A DNA stretch of 64,000 bases from Spirochaetota bacterium (GTDB taxonomy: Bacteria; Spirochaetota; UBA4802; JAFGJZ01): assembly GCA_027858855.1 (NCBI GenBank), contig JAQIBV010000036.1, positions 1 to 64,000 of the forward strand. The letters are read 5' to 3'. Numbering within the stretch: position 1 is the stretch's first letter; the number at the start of each line of letters is the position of its first letter. This document shows positions 46,401 to 61,400 of this stretch, one piece after another. Position numbers and translations under genes: made by a program. The notes below the pieces were generated by a model. It was not told the origin of the DNA, did no database searches, and worked only from the letters and a program-made list of their open reading frames with translations.

Positions 46401-49400
46401 AGAAAAGGTAACTACAGAAGATTATGTGGCTAATGTGAAAATTCTGTCAAGCAGAAACGTTTTATGAAATCACACATAACTAAACAAGAAGATAAATTCC
46501 TGCTATAACTGAAATTATCAGTGATCCACCCAGAAGCAGGCTGTAGCTGTCTCGTTTCCTGTGATGACGGGTATAGTTCAGAAAAAGACCGGTAGCTGAA
46601 ATAATAAACTGAAACAGAATCAGATAAATAAGATAACTGTACAATTCGCTGTCCCAGCCCCCCTTTTGCGTTGAATCTGCAAAACGATCAAACATAGTAA
46701 CGTTGCGTGGTTTTGCTATTCCTGAAATTGTCACTAACAGAATATTGACAACAGTAGTAACTGCTGTCAATTTGTGGTATATTCGTACAATAAGATCAGG
46801 GCCTTTGCGTCGATTTACTCCTGAATATGTCATAGAAACCTCCTTAACTTCAAGCCAGAATAGAAGTGCTTCCGTAGATAATATAACTATAACCTACATG
46901 AAAGTCAAATTAGCAAAAATACCGATTATGCGATATGTATTAATCAAATTTTTCTCGCATAGTCGAAAATAATTAAGGCTGAAAATGTGTTTCCCCGCCT
47001 TTGGCGGGGGAAACACATTTATAGGTTTTAGAGAGAAAATAAATTCCGATTATGAGACATATTTTTCTAATTGATTCTCAATATTGTGCCGAAAGTTACT
47101 AATAGGGTAATCTTTTTATTATTCCGTTACCCTTTGCTGAAAATCCGAAGGAGGTACTTAGGTGGAATGTGCTGATAAGCTTGTCATAATTCTCTCGGAA
47201 CAGGGCGAGCTCTATAAGGAGCTTGAGACAATAGAATTGAAGAAAACAGAAGTAATAATAGACCGTAATGGAAAAGAGCTCGCTGATCTGGTATTAGATC
47301 AGGAAAAGCTGGCCGCACGGGTGGATAGACTTGAAAAGAGTCGTATTCAGGTAACAGAAGAAATATCACGTCATTATAACTCAGACCAGCCTGTATATAC
47401 AATCACTCAAGTCGCGGCGCTGGTAGGGGTACGAACCGGTGATCTTCTGCTTGGTTATGGCAAAGAGTTGCGTGATACAATTACCCGTATAAAAGCGTTA
47501 TCCGATACTAATAAGCGCTGTATGAAAGATAACCTTGACTTCTTTTCCCTGATGATTGAGTCGCTGCGTGAAACGGTTCGTTCTGACGACGGATATTCGG
47601 CATCCGGTTCATCCCGAAAGAGCTCTACTCAATCGGCGCTCTTTAATTTGACTGTTTAGGAGGCAAACATGAGTTCGACATTTATGGGGCTTGAAATAAG
47701 TAAGCGTGGACTTTCCAGCCATCAGAAGGCGCTTCAGGTTACAGGCCATAATATATCAAATGCAGAGAACAAAGAGTATTCCAGGCAGAGGGTCGTAATT
47801 ACTTCAGCTGATCCAATTTATGAACCGGCATTTAACAGAGCCGAAACTGCGGGTCAAATAGGGCAGGGCTCAACGGTCGCACGAGTCGAACGAATTCGTG
47901 ATGCCTTTGTGGATGACCGCATTGTAACAGAAAAAAACGCCCTTGGCTACTGGCAAACTAAAGATAAATTTGTATATCAGATCGAAAACATCTATAACGA
48001 GCCTTCTGATAACTCTATACGTACAAAATCGGATCAGTTCTGGCAGTCCTTGCAAGAGCTTTCCAAGTATCCAGAGCAGCGATCGACTCGTGAAGTGGTA
48101 AAAGAAAAAGCTGTTTCACTGTCAAACGAGATCAATCATGTCAGTCGTCAGCTTCTTGATTTACAGCGTGATGCCAATCGTGAAGTGGCACTTCGTGTTG
48201 ATCAGATCAATGTTTACGGAAAGACTATCCGTGATCTTAATATGAGAATTGTAAAGGCCGAAGCCGTGGGAGACAGCCCTAATGATCTTCTGGATCGGAG
48301 GGATGCAGTTCTGGAAAAGTTGTCACAGCTTGTTGATGTCTCAATAGGGCGAAGTGATGAAGATGAGCTTATAGTATATATAGGTTCGGAAAATCTTGTG
48401 CAGGGTGAGATTCTTCATAAGCTTGCTCTTGAAGAGGATGCTGATAACCAGAGCTTTTACAAAGTGGTTTGGGAAAAGTCGGGAGCAAATGTAACCTTTT
48501 CAAGTGGAGAGTTACAGGCGCTGATAGATGTTCGCGATAAGGTCTTGCAGCAGAACATAGATGATATTGATTCTCTTGCTATTAATATTATGGATCTTAC
48601 CAATGAAGTACATCGTGATGGTTTTGGAAAAAACGGACGTACGAATATCGATTTTTTCAAGCTTATCAATAAGTCAGATAACATTGAAGGAAATGTTGAT
48701 CTTAATAATGATGGAGAGGATGATGTCTCTGCAGTGTTTAAGGTTGCTGGAAAAAACAGAATAGATGCATCTGCAGCCATCGGAGTTAACGGCACGTTAT
48801 TATTCAGAAAGAATGATGGAGAGGAAGCTCTGTTACCAATTGATTATGTTTCGACTGATACAGTTTTTACTGTTATTGAAAAAATAAACAGAGCCAAGCT
48901 GGGAGTTGCAGCTTATGTAAGTCATGATGGTAATTTTACAATTAAGGCTACCACTGCGGAGGATACACCCGCGAAAAACTTTATGATTCGTCACCTGGAG
49001 GACTCAGGTCAGTTTCTGGTTGGTCTGACAGGTGTGTTGCAAAACTCTGGTCCCGATGGTGCATTCGAATACACCGAACTTAATGCTGTACGTAATCTTG
49101 CACCAAATAGTGAGCATATAACATTGACGCCGCTTAAGAATCCTTCAGCCTACATGTCTGTAAGTAAAGAGATAATCGATGATGTCGATAATATCGCAGC
49201 AGCAAAAGGAATAGATTCAGACGGTAGCGGAGATTATAATTTGACTAACGGTGTTGGCGACGGAACCAATGCGCTCGCATTGGCCTCTATTCGTCATAAA
49301 AATGGAATGGTTCAAAATAGTTCAACTTTTGATGATTTCTATATCTCTCTTATCTCGCGGATTGGTTCAGAGGGGGAAGAGTCCAGAGACAGATTGTCCA

Positions 49401-52400
49401 ACCAGGAAACTCTGCTCGCTAATCTTGATAACCTCCGTGAGTCGATATCGGGAATAAACCTGGATGAAGAGATGGCAAATATGGTTGCGTTTCAGCATGG
49501 CTATAATGCCGCCGCACGCATGATCTCTACATTTGATAGAATGCTGGAAACTATTATAGGTCTTGGAGGACGATAATGTACCGTGTAACGAATAAGATGA
49601 TAAGTAACACAATGACCAATAATCTTCAGCGTCATAAACGTGAAATGGATCAGGTACAGAATTCTTTAGCCACCGGTAAAAAGGTTCGTGTGCCACGGGA
49701 CAATCCTATCGCCGCTTCCAATCAGATGCAGTATCAGACACGATTGAGTGAAGTTAATCAGTATATAACTAATATCGAAGAGAGTAAGTCTTTCCTTGAA
49801 CAGGCCGACTCTTCGCTTCAGAGTATGACCAGAATTTTTCATAGAATTCGTGTGCTGGCGGTACAGGGTGCGAATGGTATCTATTCATCGTTTGAAAGAA
49901 AAGAGGCTGTCGCGACTGAAATAAATCAGCTTCTTGAAGAGCTCGTCGCAATAGCCAACACCAAGGATGCGACCGGAAGGTCACTATTCGGTGGTTTTGA
50001 AACAGGCTCTACCGAGAATCCGAATCCCTTCGTGCCGGTCTATATGACGCTTACTGCAGGTAATCAGGGTGATGCCATGACAGGGGTTGAGTATCGTGGA
50101 GATAGCGGTCGTCTTGTCCGGGAGGTCGCTAAGAGTGAATATATGGAGATCAGTGCTCCTGGTAATTATGCCATGTGGGCATCAAATCAGGTTGTGACCT
50201 CGAACTTTGATGCTACCGATTATTCTTCAAATGTTAATCAGAAAATACGCATTGACGGTGTCGAGTTAAATATTGCTCCCGGCGATACGATTGATATAAT
50301 AATCGACAAGATTAATAATGGTGGTCTTTCAGTACGAGCTTCCAAAGGCGGGCGTAACAACCTGATTCTCGAAACCACTGCACCTCACCAGATGTTTCTT
50401 GAAGATGTTGGTGATGGACAGGTTTTTAAGGATATCGGAATGATAAATCCGGTGAAAAGTCAGCCACCAAACAACTTTGCACCGACAGCGACAATAGATG
50501 GAATGTCAATCTTTGACATGGTTATTCAGTTGCGTGACGACCTAGTTCGTGGCGATCAGGAGCTTGTAGGTGGACGCGACCTTGGCATGATTGATATGGG
50601 TCTTGAAAACATCTTGAAGCATCTTGCAGAAACTGGAGCGAAACAGAATCGAATTTCGGAATTGGCCACACGTTCTGAATATATGAAGACAAATGTGACT
50701 GAGATTCTTGCCAAAACCGAGGGTATTGATTATACTGAAGAGATAATGAATTTCAAATGGATCGAAAGCGTCCATCAGTACGCTCTGTCGGTAGGAGCCA
50801 AGAGTATAAAGCCGACTTTGATGGATTTCTTACGATAGTAGTTAGAATATCATAAAAAAATCAGACGGGAAATCAATGCTTTCCTTAATGTAATGAGGTG
50901 CTCACTTGACAAAAGATATTAAAACAAAACAATTTGGCATGTTAACTATTGATGAGGAGACATTGTTCAGTTTCCCTGATGGTCTTTTTGGCTTCGAGAA
51001 TCTGAAGAAGTTTACCATTGTTGAAGAGGCCGATTCGCCCATGATGTGGTTACAATCATGTAATGAGCCTGACCTGGCTTTCGTAATTCTTCGGGTTCTT
51101 GACTTCATGAAGGAGTACGACCTGTCAATTTCCCAAGGCGACCTGGAAGCCGTTCTGGTCGATGACCCTTCAAAACTTGAAGTTTTTGCGATTATTACAA
51201 TCCCGCTTGATAATCCATCCGATATGACTGCAAATCTGATGGGGCCTATAATAATCAATATGAAGAAACGGATTGGCCGTCAGGTCATATCCTTGAGTGA
51301 TAAGTATAAAACCAAGCATTGCGTACTTGATGAATTGCAAGCAAAAACGGGGGCCTAAGCTATGCTGGTACTTGCACGAAGAACAAATGAAAGTATAATG
51401 ATCGGCGATGATATTGAGGTCGTTGTCATAGACATAAAAGGCGACCAGGTCAAGCTGGGCATTCAGGCGCCTAAAAAGGTAACCGTTCACCGCAAAGAGA
51501 TCTTCGACGAGATCAAGCAGGAGAACATCGCAGCCATATCAACCCCCTTCAAACCGGATACCCTCCGAGACCTGTCGGACTTTTTTAAGAAGAAATAGCG
51601 ATATGCTGGTGTGTTTTATTGCTATGTCCTTCGTAATAGATGTAAGTTTAAGTATAAAGTCCAAATCCCTGTTCAAAAGCTCTTCGGTGAAGAGCCGGAT
51701 TTGCTCATGCTTTTTATTTGCTCATACCTGATTTGCCTCTGAAACAATGCATAAAGTAACTGAGGTTTTAAATCCTGAAATACTTGTGTCGGACAAGACT
51801 TCGATTTTTGATATCCAGGTTTAAAATGAGATGGGTAATCAGACTATTATCCAAATGCAGACGTTTCCATAATGGTTTAAGCGAAATGAGACCAATATAT
51901 TATTGGGCAAAAACCGATGCATCGTAACCTGACAAGATGTCAATGAGCAGGTGTTTTCATATGGATTATGAGATACGTAAATGCGCTGTAATGGACGGAA
52001 AGACGAGAATTCACTATTTATAAATATTTTTGAAATTTGTGAATAGAAGTAAAGTGCCGTAATAGCTCCCTTTTTTTGCTTGCATATTTCTAATGCGGGT
52101 TTATTATGCGACATAATGAGGTTTTGTAGGCTATGAAAAGAATAATTACTCTGTTTGCGCTTTTGACTGTAACAATCGCAGTTGCGCAAACAAAAAATGC
52201 ACTCTATTACAATAAAGAAGGGTGGAGCTACCTTGAAAAAAGGCAGGCCGTTCAGGCTTTGGCTAGTTTTAAGAGTGCTGTTTCTCAGAATAAAGACTAC
52301 AAAGACGCACTAACCGGATTGGGCTATGCCTATCTTTTACGACATGCCGCAGATGATGCTTTTGAAATATTTAATGATCTGATTCAAAAATATCCCGATG

Positions 52401-55400
52401 ACGAAAAAATTAGGTTAGGTCGGGCTGCCGCTTTGACAGAACTAAGTCGCTTTGAGGAGGCGCTTCGTGACTACGGTCTGGTTACTGAAAAGCGTGGTGA
52501 GAACAGCGGGGCCCTTTACGGTACCGCTTATCTGTATTACCGTATGGGTCGAAACCTGCAGGCAAAACGGGTAATTGAAGATTCGCTTCGCGTTAATCCC
52601 TACCATTACGATACACTCCTGCTTAGTGCGAAAATTGATATTGACGAGCATCATCTTGACGATGCCGAAGAACAGATTCAGAAAGCCATTAATGTTCGTC
52701 AAGAGTTTCCTGATGCTTACATGCAATTCGGAAAACTTTTGCTTTATCGTTATATGAATGAAGGGAGTCCTGCACTGCTTTCAGATTCGCGTGAAGAGTT
52801 TAACCGTGCCATATCCATTAATCCAAATGACACAGAATCTATAAAGATGGTCGGCATGATTGATCTTCTTTCTGGTAATCCGTCACAAGCTCGTGATTAT
52901 TATGAGAAAGCGTTCGAAGAAAACAGTAATGACTTTTCCACTCTCTATAACCTTGGTTATAGCTACGAGTTACTTGCCGATTATAAAAATGCCGATAACT
53001 ATTATGTAAAGGCGGGAAAGCTTGCTCCCGAGGATACATTTATGCATGCGAAGATGCAGAACTTTCTATTAGAAAACAATTTTGCTTTTGGAAACCCCCG
53101 TCGGGTAGGTTACTCAAAACACCACTACAGTGAATATCAACGGAAGAGGGATCAAAATCTTTCAGACTATGCATTGATGCATCTTCGTTATGCAATCCGT
53201 CTGAATCCGATGGATCAGGTCGCGCGTAAGGAGCTTGCCGATTTTTATAACATTTCTGGCTTTAACCGGCTCTATATTAATGAGCTTAAGGTTTTACAGC
53301 GTCTGCACCCCTCAAACACTAATCGAGAGGCTCTTAATCTTGCTGTTATAAAGCGACGAGACAGGCTTTACAATCGTGCTGGTTATACTCTCGATATGCC
53401 ACAGCGCAATATATTCAGGGTTTTGGTAGTACCTTTTCACGATCGTGGTGACAGCTTCCGGATGTTCGATTCAGGCACAATATTTTCGGATAACCTGGAT
53501 TTCACTCTTTCTCAGTTCGGGCGAACGGAGGTAATTACCGGAAAAGAGAGATCGCAATTGTTAAATAAGCTTAGCCCCCGAGGCCCAGTAACTGATGTTA
53601 TTGTAAAACTCTCAGATGAAAATATTGATTATATAGTTAATGGATTTTTTACAGCTGGTAAAACTTATATTGATGCGGAGTATCAGCTGATTAATAATCA
53701 GACCGGAGCTGTTAGTGAGACCTTCACCTATCATGAGACTGGTTTTGATGCTCTTAATCGTATAAATTATCGTGCGGCACGTGATATCTCTCAGGCTGTT
53801 CCGTTGAGGGGTACCATTCTAAAATTTGAAAATGGTAATCCTCTGATTAATCTTGGACTGTATGATTCGCTTGAAGAGGAATCCCATCTCTATGTGTACA
53901 GTTCTCCAGGAAACAGTGATCGTGGTCGTAAGATTATTATGCGTGTGGACGAGCTTGGGACCTATCTTTGCACAGCTGTGTCTGTAAAAAAAAGTGATGC
54001 TGACATGCTGACCGTGGGAATGAATGTTTACGAGCTTAAAAAAAGAAAATCACGTCTTATCCGTTGATGTCCTACTATTCCGTTTCGCTAAAAAGTTTTT
54101 GTGTTAACTCCAGTACGCGCTGTGCTGTCTTGTCTGCCTCTTCGTCTAATCCGTTAAGCCGGTACAACTCCTCTGCAAGCTCAAGATACTGAAGATTATC
54201 CGGGCTCATTTGTAACGCTTTTTCTATATTAAACAGGGCTGCTCGGTAGTCATCATGCCGTTTTTGTAGTACCCGCTCTGAGTGATAGATGTTTGCTATG
54301 TGAACATAGCTGCGCTCTTCATGGGGAATGTAGTACTTTAAACGCTCCAGAATATATATCGCTGAACGATATTCCTTCAAAGAGCGATAAACACTCGATA
54401 GTTCGTAATATATTTCACGGTCGGCAGGGTTTACTTCTAAGGCTTTTTCAAGCAGAACTGCGATAGACCTGTCTGATTTAAGAGTTCTCTTCTGTTTAGC
54501 AGCTTCAAACAGTGGAGTACTCTTTTCCCTGTTTATTTCATAAGCCGCATTAATATGATTCTCGGCTTTTTCATAATTACCGTGGAGGCTGTATATTCTA
54601 GCTGCACCGATATGCGATTTATAGTAATCAGGATTTGCTTCCAACGACTTTTCAAAGTGATAAAGAGCCTTGACTGTTTGTGCTTTCCGGTCATAAATTT
54701 CTCCGGCAAGGTAGTTGGCATCATCCTGTTTTTCGTTTATTTTCACAGAGACAAGAAAGTAGTGCAGGGCTTTGTTATAGTCACCCCGGTAGTTATACAA
54801 AAGTCCTAGGTATTTTGCACTTCGATGAGCATTGGGGTTCATATCAAGAGCACGATGAAGGTGTTCTTCGGCGAAGTCGTACATCTCTTCATTGTATTGA
54901 ATAATTCCCTTCCGTTCAAACAGGTTCCAGCTATCTTTTGCGAGAAGAGGATTCGTCCAAACCTCAAAGAGCAATACTAACAAAAAAATTGCAATATTCT
55001 TGACAGAAAATAATGATAAAATATAACTGACACAGTTTTGAAAGAGGTCAGGTAGCTCAGTCGGTAGAGCAGGGGACTGAAAATCCCCGTGTCGGCGGTT
55101 CGATTCCGTCTCTGACCAAAAGCCGGATTTTATCCGGCTTTTTTTTTCGAAAAATTTTATCTGCAGTTTTGAATTGTTCATATATTAATTATCGGCATAT
55201 TATATTCTGCCTGTACATCAGAAAGTAGTGCGGGCTTCATTTTTAACCATTATTTTCACTGTTGGGAGGATGCCATGCTTGATCCCCGGTTTGTCCGAGA
55301 AAATTACGATTATATCGAAAAAATGCTTAAACTCCGTAATATGGAAGCTGCATGTGATATTGCCGCTCTGAAAGAAATCGAAGAGAAACGCCGCGAACTT

Positions 55401-58400
55401 ACCTCGTCCATGAATGCACTTCGGGAAGAACGAAATAAAAGCTCAAAAGAGATTGGCATACGGAAACAGAAGGGCGAGCCATGCGATGATATTATGGCTG
55501 CTGTCAGTTCTGTAAATGATCAGATAACAGAAATATCCGATACACTTGCTTCATATGACGCTGAATATAATGAGATAATGCTAGCGATTCCAAATCGCCT
55601 TCATGACAGCGTTCCAGAAGGTCTTGATGAATCGGCAAATGTTGTTGTTCGTGAATGGGGAGAAAAACCTGATTTAAGTTTTACACCAAAGGCTCACTAT
55701 GATTTAGGTGTTGATGCTGGAATCCTGGATTTTGAACGAGGGGTTAAACTTGCAGGGGCCCGATTCTATGTCTATAAAGGTCTTGCTGCAAGGCTTGAGC
55801 GCGCACTTATCTCCTTCATGCTTGATACTCATACCGTTGAACACGGTTACACTGAAGTCTTTGCTCCATTTCTGGTTAATGACGAGTCCATGACCGGAAC
55901 CGGACAGTACCCTAAATTCAAAGATGAATACTATCGATTAGATCGAGATAATCTTTCCCTAATACCTACCGCAGAGGTAACGCTTACCAATTTATATCGT
56001 GATGAAATTTTACAGAAAGAAGAGCTACCCCGCTACATCGTTGGCCAGTCTTCGTGTTTTCGCCGTGAGGCTGGGTCGGCTGGGCGGGACACGCGCGGCC
56101 TAATCCGTGTTCATCAATTTCAGAAGGTCGAGATGGTCAAGTTTGTTGATCCGGAGAGTTCTTTTGACGAGCTGGAAAAACTGGTTGCAAATGCTGAAGC
56201 AATACTTCAGAAACTTGGGCTTCATTACAGGGTTCTGCTTCTCTGTTCAGGAGATACCAGTGCATCATCGTGTAAAACCTATGATCTGGAAGTGTGGATG
56301 CCGGGATTGGATCGGTATGTAGAGATCTCTTCATGCTCTAATTTTCTGGATTATCAGGCGCGTCGTGCCATGATTCGCTGTAAGGGTGCAAAGGGTGATA
56401 AACCGGAGTATCTTCATACATTAAACGGTTCGGGTGTTGCAGCCGGTAGAGCTATGGCTGCAGTAATGGAAAACTATCAGTGTGAAGATGGTACAATAAC
56501 GATTCCTGAAGTCTTACGAGGATATCTGCGACTTTAAGATCTACCGCCTTATCCTAAATCGGACTCTTTAATAAAATTAAAGTATTTATTAACACCGGTA
56601 ATCTTGAACAGATTGTCGATATCCGAGTTAATATTCATAATGTACAAATCCATCTTCCTGTTTTTGAGTGTCTGAAGAATTCTTACGAAGGCGCCTAAAG
56701 CCGAGCTGTTAAGATAGGGTACCTCTTTAAGGTTTATCACAGTCTTTGTTAAATCACCCGATATATTACTATAGATATAATCCTCCATCTCCTGTGTCTC
56801 TTCGAAGGCGATGTTTCCTTTTATATCGTAAACCTGATATTCTTTCTGTACTCTATTTGTTATTTCCATGAAAACCTTTTATCGTGCAGGGATTGTTTAG
56901 CATAAATTACAAAATTCCATCTAATATTTCAAGTAAAAAGAGAGTAATTATACAAGTGTAATGATTTTTTCTTTTTTTGCGCATTGAATACAGAGTCTGT
57001 ACCCTTTTTTTGCTTTTTGTGGAATATAATAGTGATTCAGTTCGTGAATGCTTTTACCGCATTTATTACATTTCATGATTCCCTCCATGATTCAGGTTTA
57101 TCTTTATCAAATTTTAGATTAAATAAATCTGATTTTATACTGACACACTCTGATTATCGGATGATTATTCCTGTTAGTAAAGCAATCAGCCTGAAAATGA
57201 GTCAATAATCGCTATCTGAAATCACTATTTTTTTCAAATGTTATAATTATGATTTTTTTCCCCGTTTTGGGAGGGGGAGGGAGTAAAAAATTAATAGATG
57301 TGATGATTTTAGTTGAAAATCACTTTTTCAAAGGTATAATCTTAAAAAACCTTGATTTAAAGAGGGATTCAATGATTGTGTATAATTCATTTAAGTTTTT
57401 TAGCACTCTGACTAAAAAAATAATGTTAGAAATGAGTTAAAATTTGTTTAATTTATCAGAGGTCACCCCATTTAGAAGTTTGCAAAAAAATTATCTGAAT
57501 TACCTGGTTTTAGAATTAACCTACAGTTAAAATATTAATTTTGGTTTACATTGAACGATTATTTTTTACTATCGTCATCTAATAGTTTTTTTAGGAGTAG
57601 ATACTAATGTCATCAAAAGCCGTTGTTACTAAGTCAAACAGAAAAGGTCGTGGAAAACGCAAAGTGAATCTTTCACGTCTTCATGCCGCCATGAATAAAC
57701 TTGCAACCGATGCAGTTGATAAGGAAATTGTTAAACGCTTTAAGATCCTTATTGATACCTCTGACGAGGATCTTACAAAAGTTCGAGTCGACGAAATACT
57801 GAAAAATCCACAAAAGGTCGAAATAAACACTTTTCACGAGTCTTTACAACCTTATGTGAAGCATCTTCTCTTTTTAGAGAAAAAAAAGAGCAAATAGGGT
57901 ATCTATGAGTTCTAAGTATCTTGTAATTATCGGAGACGGAATGGCTGATCTTCCAATAGATGAATTGGACGGTAAAACCATTCTTGAAGCCGCTGCGATA
58001 CCCCACTGTGACAGTATCGCAGCGTATGTAACGGGGCTCACTCAGACCGTCCCGGAAGGAATGCCTCCAGGTAGTGATACTGCAAATCTCTCAATTTTTG
58101 GATATAATCCACGCGATTATTATACTGGTCGTGCACCTCTCGAGGCACTTAATCAGGGTATCACTTTGGGGCCTGATGATATGGCTTTTCGTATGAATTT
58201 AGTCTCTATCCGGGACAACAGTATGAGTAATTTTACAGCCGATCATATTGAATCAGAATATGCTTCACTTATTGTGGATCGTCTTAACAGCAAGGGATTT
58301 AAAGATATAGAGTTTTATGCCGGCGTTTCTTATCGCAACCTAATGGTATGGCGCAACTATCCCTTTAAAATGGCTCCTGTAACCATACCTCCCCATGATA

Positions 58401-61400
58401 TTCAGGGGAAAATTGTAGATACGTATCGGCCACTCGATTCTGGAGCTGATCGTCTTGCTGAAATTTCTGAAGAGGCACGTAAAATTATAGCAGAAGTCTC
58501 TTCTCAGAATCCCTCATACAAGGGGAACCCTACAGATATCTGGATATGGGGGGCGGGACGAAAACCAGCCTTAAAGACCTTTGCTGAAAAGTTCTCATTA
58601 ACAGGTAAAACAGTTTCAGCTGTCGATCTTATTCATGGTATTGGCAGGGCGGCAGGTCTTAGTCCTGTTTCTGTGGATGGGGCTACAGGATATCTTGATA
58701 CCAACTATGAGGGCAAAACTGCGGCTGCACTCGCTTCTTTGCAAAATCATGATTTTGTCTTTCTTCATATTGAAGCACCAGATGAAACCGGTCATGAAGG
58801 CAGTCTTGAGAAGAAGATGCGTGCTGTTGAAGATTTCGACAAAAAAGTTGTAGGTCCGATGCTTAAGAGTCTTGCACAGTTTGAGAACTACACAGTTCTT
58901 GTTATGCCCGACCATCCGACTCCCATTTCGGTCAGAACACATACTCCCGACCCGGTTCCTTTTGCGTTTTACAGCACTGACCCAATTTTCGAAGATCTGC
59001 ATAACAGCTATTCATCCAAGTCATTTTCTGAAAAGAGCGCAAAAAAGAGCGGTCTCTTTGTTGCCGATGCCTCACATCTGCTTGATATACTTATTTCTAA
59101 AAACTTTTCGTTATTAAAATAGATGACTTCATCTGCGGCGATTCGAAAAATTCTTCTTTGTACACTTCTTTTTTTAACTTGTTGTGCAACAACAGAACCT
59201 TCAGTTCAGGATAATCAATCAGATGCGGTTTCGCTTCCATACAAGGATTATGTAATTGATGAAGTTGAGGAGTTCTCATTCGACGAGAATGACGAAAGTG
59301 AAATTCCAACAACTCCTCCAACTCCGGATTCATTGCCGGCCGCGGCTTTTCGTATTCACGTTAGTTCATCTTCATACACTGTTCAGCAACTCAGGTATTT
59401 AAGCCAGTTAGCTCTTGTGCGTAACAATGGCAGGGAGCAGCGGATACGATCATTATTGTCACGGTATAATCGTGTAGATGTAACCCGAACTGCTCATATT
59501 CTTATTTCTGTTCAGCCATCTACCGGGAAGCTTCAGCGTTACAGATTAATAAAATCAACCTATATTAAAGAACTTGATGCAATAATAATGAAAGACCTTT
59601 CTGACCTGCGTTTTTCAATAATACGCAGAAACCTTCCATCTGTTATCTATATAGTTTATAGAATTCAGCTTTTTGACAGCACCCAGGGTGACAACAAACT
59701 GTTTCGAATAGATGAACATATGCAGGAGAGAGTTTCTTGCAGAGTTCTTCTTATATAAAAGTACTTCCAAAAAAGAGTATAGTATGAAGATTTATATAAT
59801 AGGAGCAGCTGGCTCTGGAAAGACAACTTTAGCAAGACAAATTAGTGATATTCTTAAAACTCCTTATACAGATCTTGATGAAATATTTTGGGACAATCAA
59901 AATGATTCATTCGGAATTAAAAGAGATGAATTAATTAGAAATGAGATGTATAGGAGTGTATTAATTCAGGAGACATGGATAGTAGAGGGTGCATATTTAT
60001 CATGGCCATCTGAAGGTTTTAAACATGCAGATAAACTCCTTTTTTTAGATTTTAAAAAAAGAATTTTGAATTACAGAATAATCAGAAGATTTATAAAAAG
60101 AAAAACTGGTTTTGAAGATTGTAAAAAAAGAGAGACCGTTGGAAGTATAATAAAACTTCTAAAATGGAATAAAAATCAGGCTTTAAAAATGAAAGAATAC
60201 TTTGATTCAGAAGAAGAGAATTTTCCCAATTTAAATCGCCTTGCTAGTAATCGAGAAATAAGGAAATTTCTTAAAGATATAACTGTAATTAAAAATAATT
60301 CATTCGATAGAAACTGTACATAACTGTGAATATTATGATCCCGCAACATTCGTTACTTTACCAAAAGAGCTTATACTTTGAATGATTATGTCAAGTCCGA
60401 TAGGTGGACAGGTATGTATATTTGTGGGATGTTAAAAGTTAACTGAGGAGTGTTTTAAAATTTGATAAATGGCTGAAATTTTTTATCTGTATGCTTACTT
60501 GATATCAGCCAGTTCCTGTCGCATTTTTTTTATTGTAGCAGAGTAATCATCCGAGTTGAAAATTGCAGACCCTGATACAAAGGTATCGGCTCCGGCCTCG
60601 GCTAGCGAGCCGATATTGTGTTCAGTAATACCACCGTCAACCTCTAACCGGATTTGTTGTCCGGATTTGTCAATTATCTGTCTGATTTCTCTTATTTTAT
60701 CATAAGTGGAGGGAATAAGAGATTGTCCGCCAAAGCCGGGGTTCACCGACATAACCAGAATCATATCCACTTTGTCTATTATGTAGGAGAGCCAGTCTAT
60801 AGGTGTAGCAGGGTTCAGAACTATTCCCGGTTTGCATCCACAGTCGCGAATCAGTTGAATGGAACGATCCGGGTGATGGGTAGCTTCTGGATGAAAGCTG
60901 ATATAGGTCGATCCCGCCTTGGCAAAATTACATATTAAATCATCAACTGGGGTAGTCATTAAGTGGGTATCGATAGGAACAGTAATACCATAATCACGTA
61001 GGGCTTTACAAACCATTGATCCGAAGCTCAGATTGGGAACATAGTGGTGATCCATTACATCAAAATGAACCATGTCGGCGCCGGCATCAATTGCTCGGGC
61101 TGTATCTTCTCCCAAACGGGCGAAATCGGCCGCCAGTATGGATGGTGCTATTATGTAAGGGCTCATCAGTACCTCGGATGTGTCTTTCAACAAAAATTTT
61201 AGTTTAATCATCAGAATATGCCCAAACTAAAAAAGGGTTGAGTTTTTTTCAATCTTTAAAAAGAGTGAATAGAGTTCTTTTTATATAGCAATGTTTTGAC
61301 GGGAATATCTTCTTGTAATAAGTGGATATCCCCTGCGGGTTATACCCTGTATAATTAAGAATAGGGAACTTCGAAAAATTACCAAAGAATTTTGAAAAAA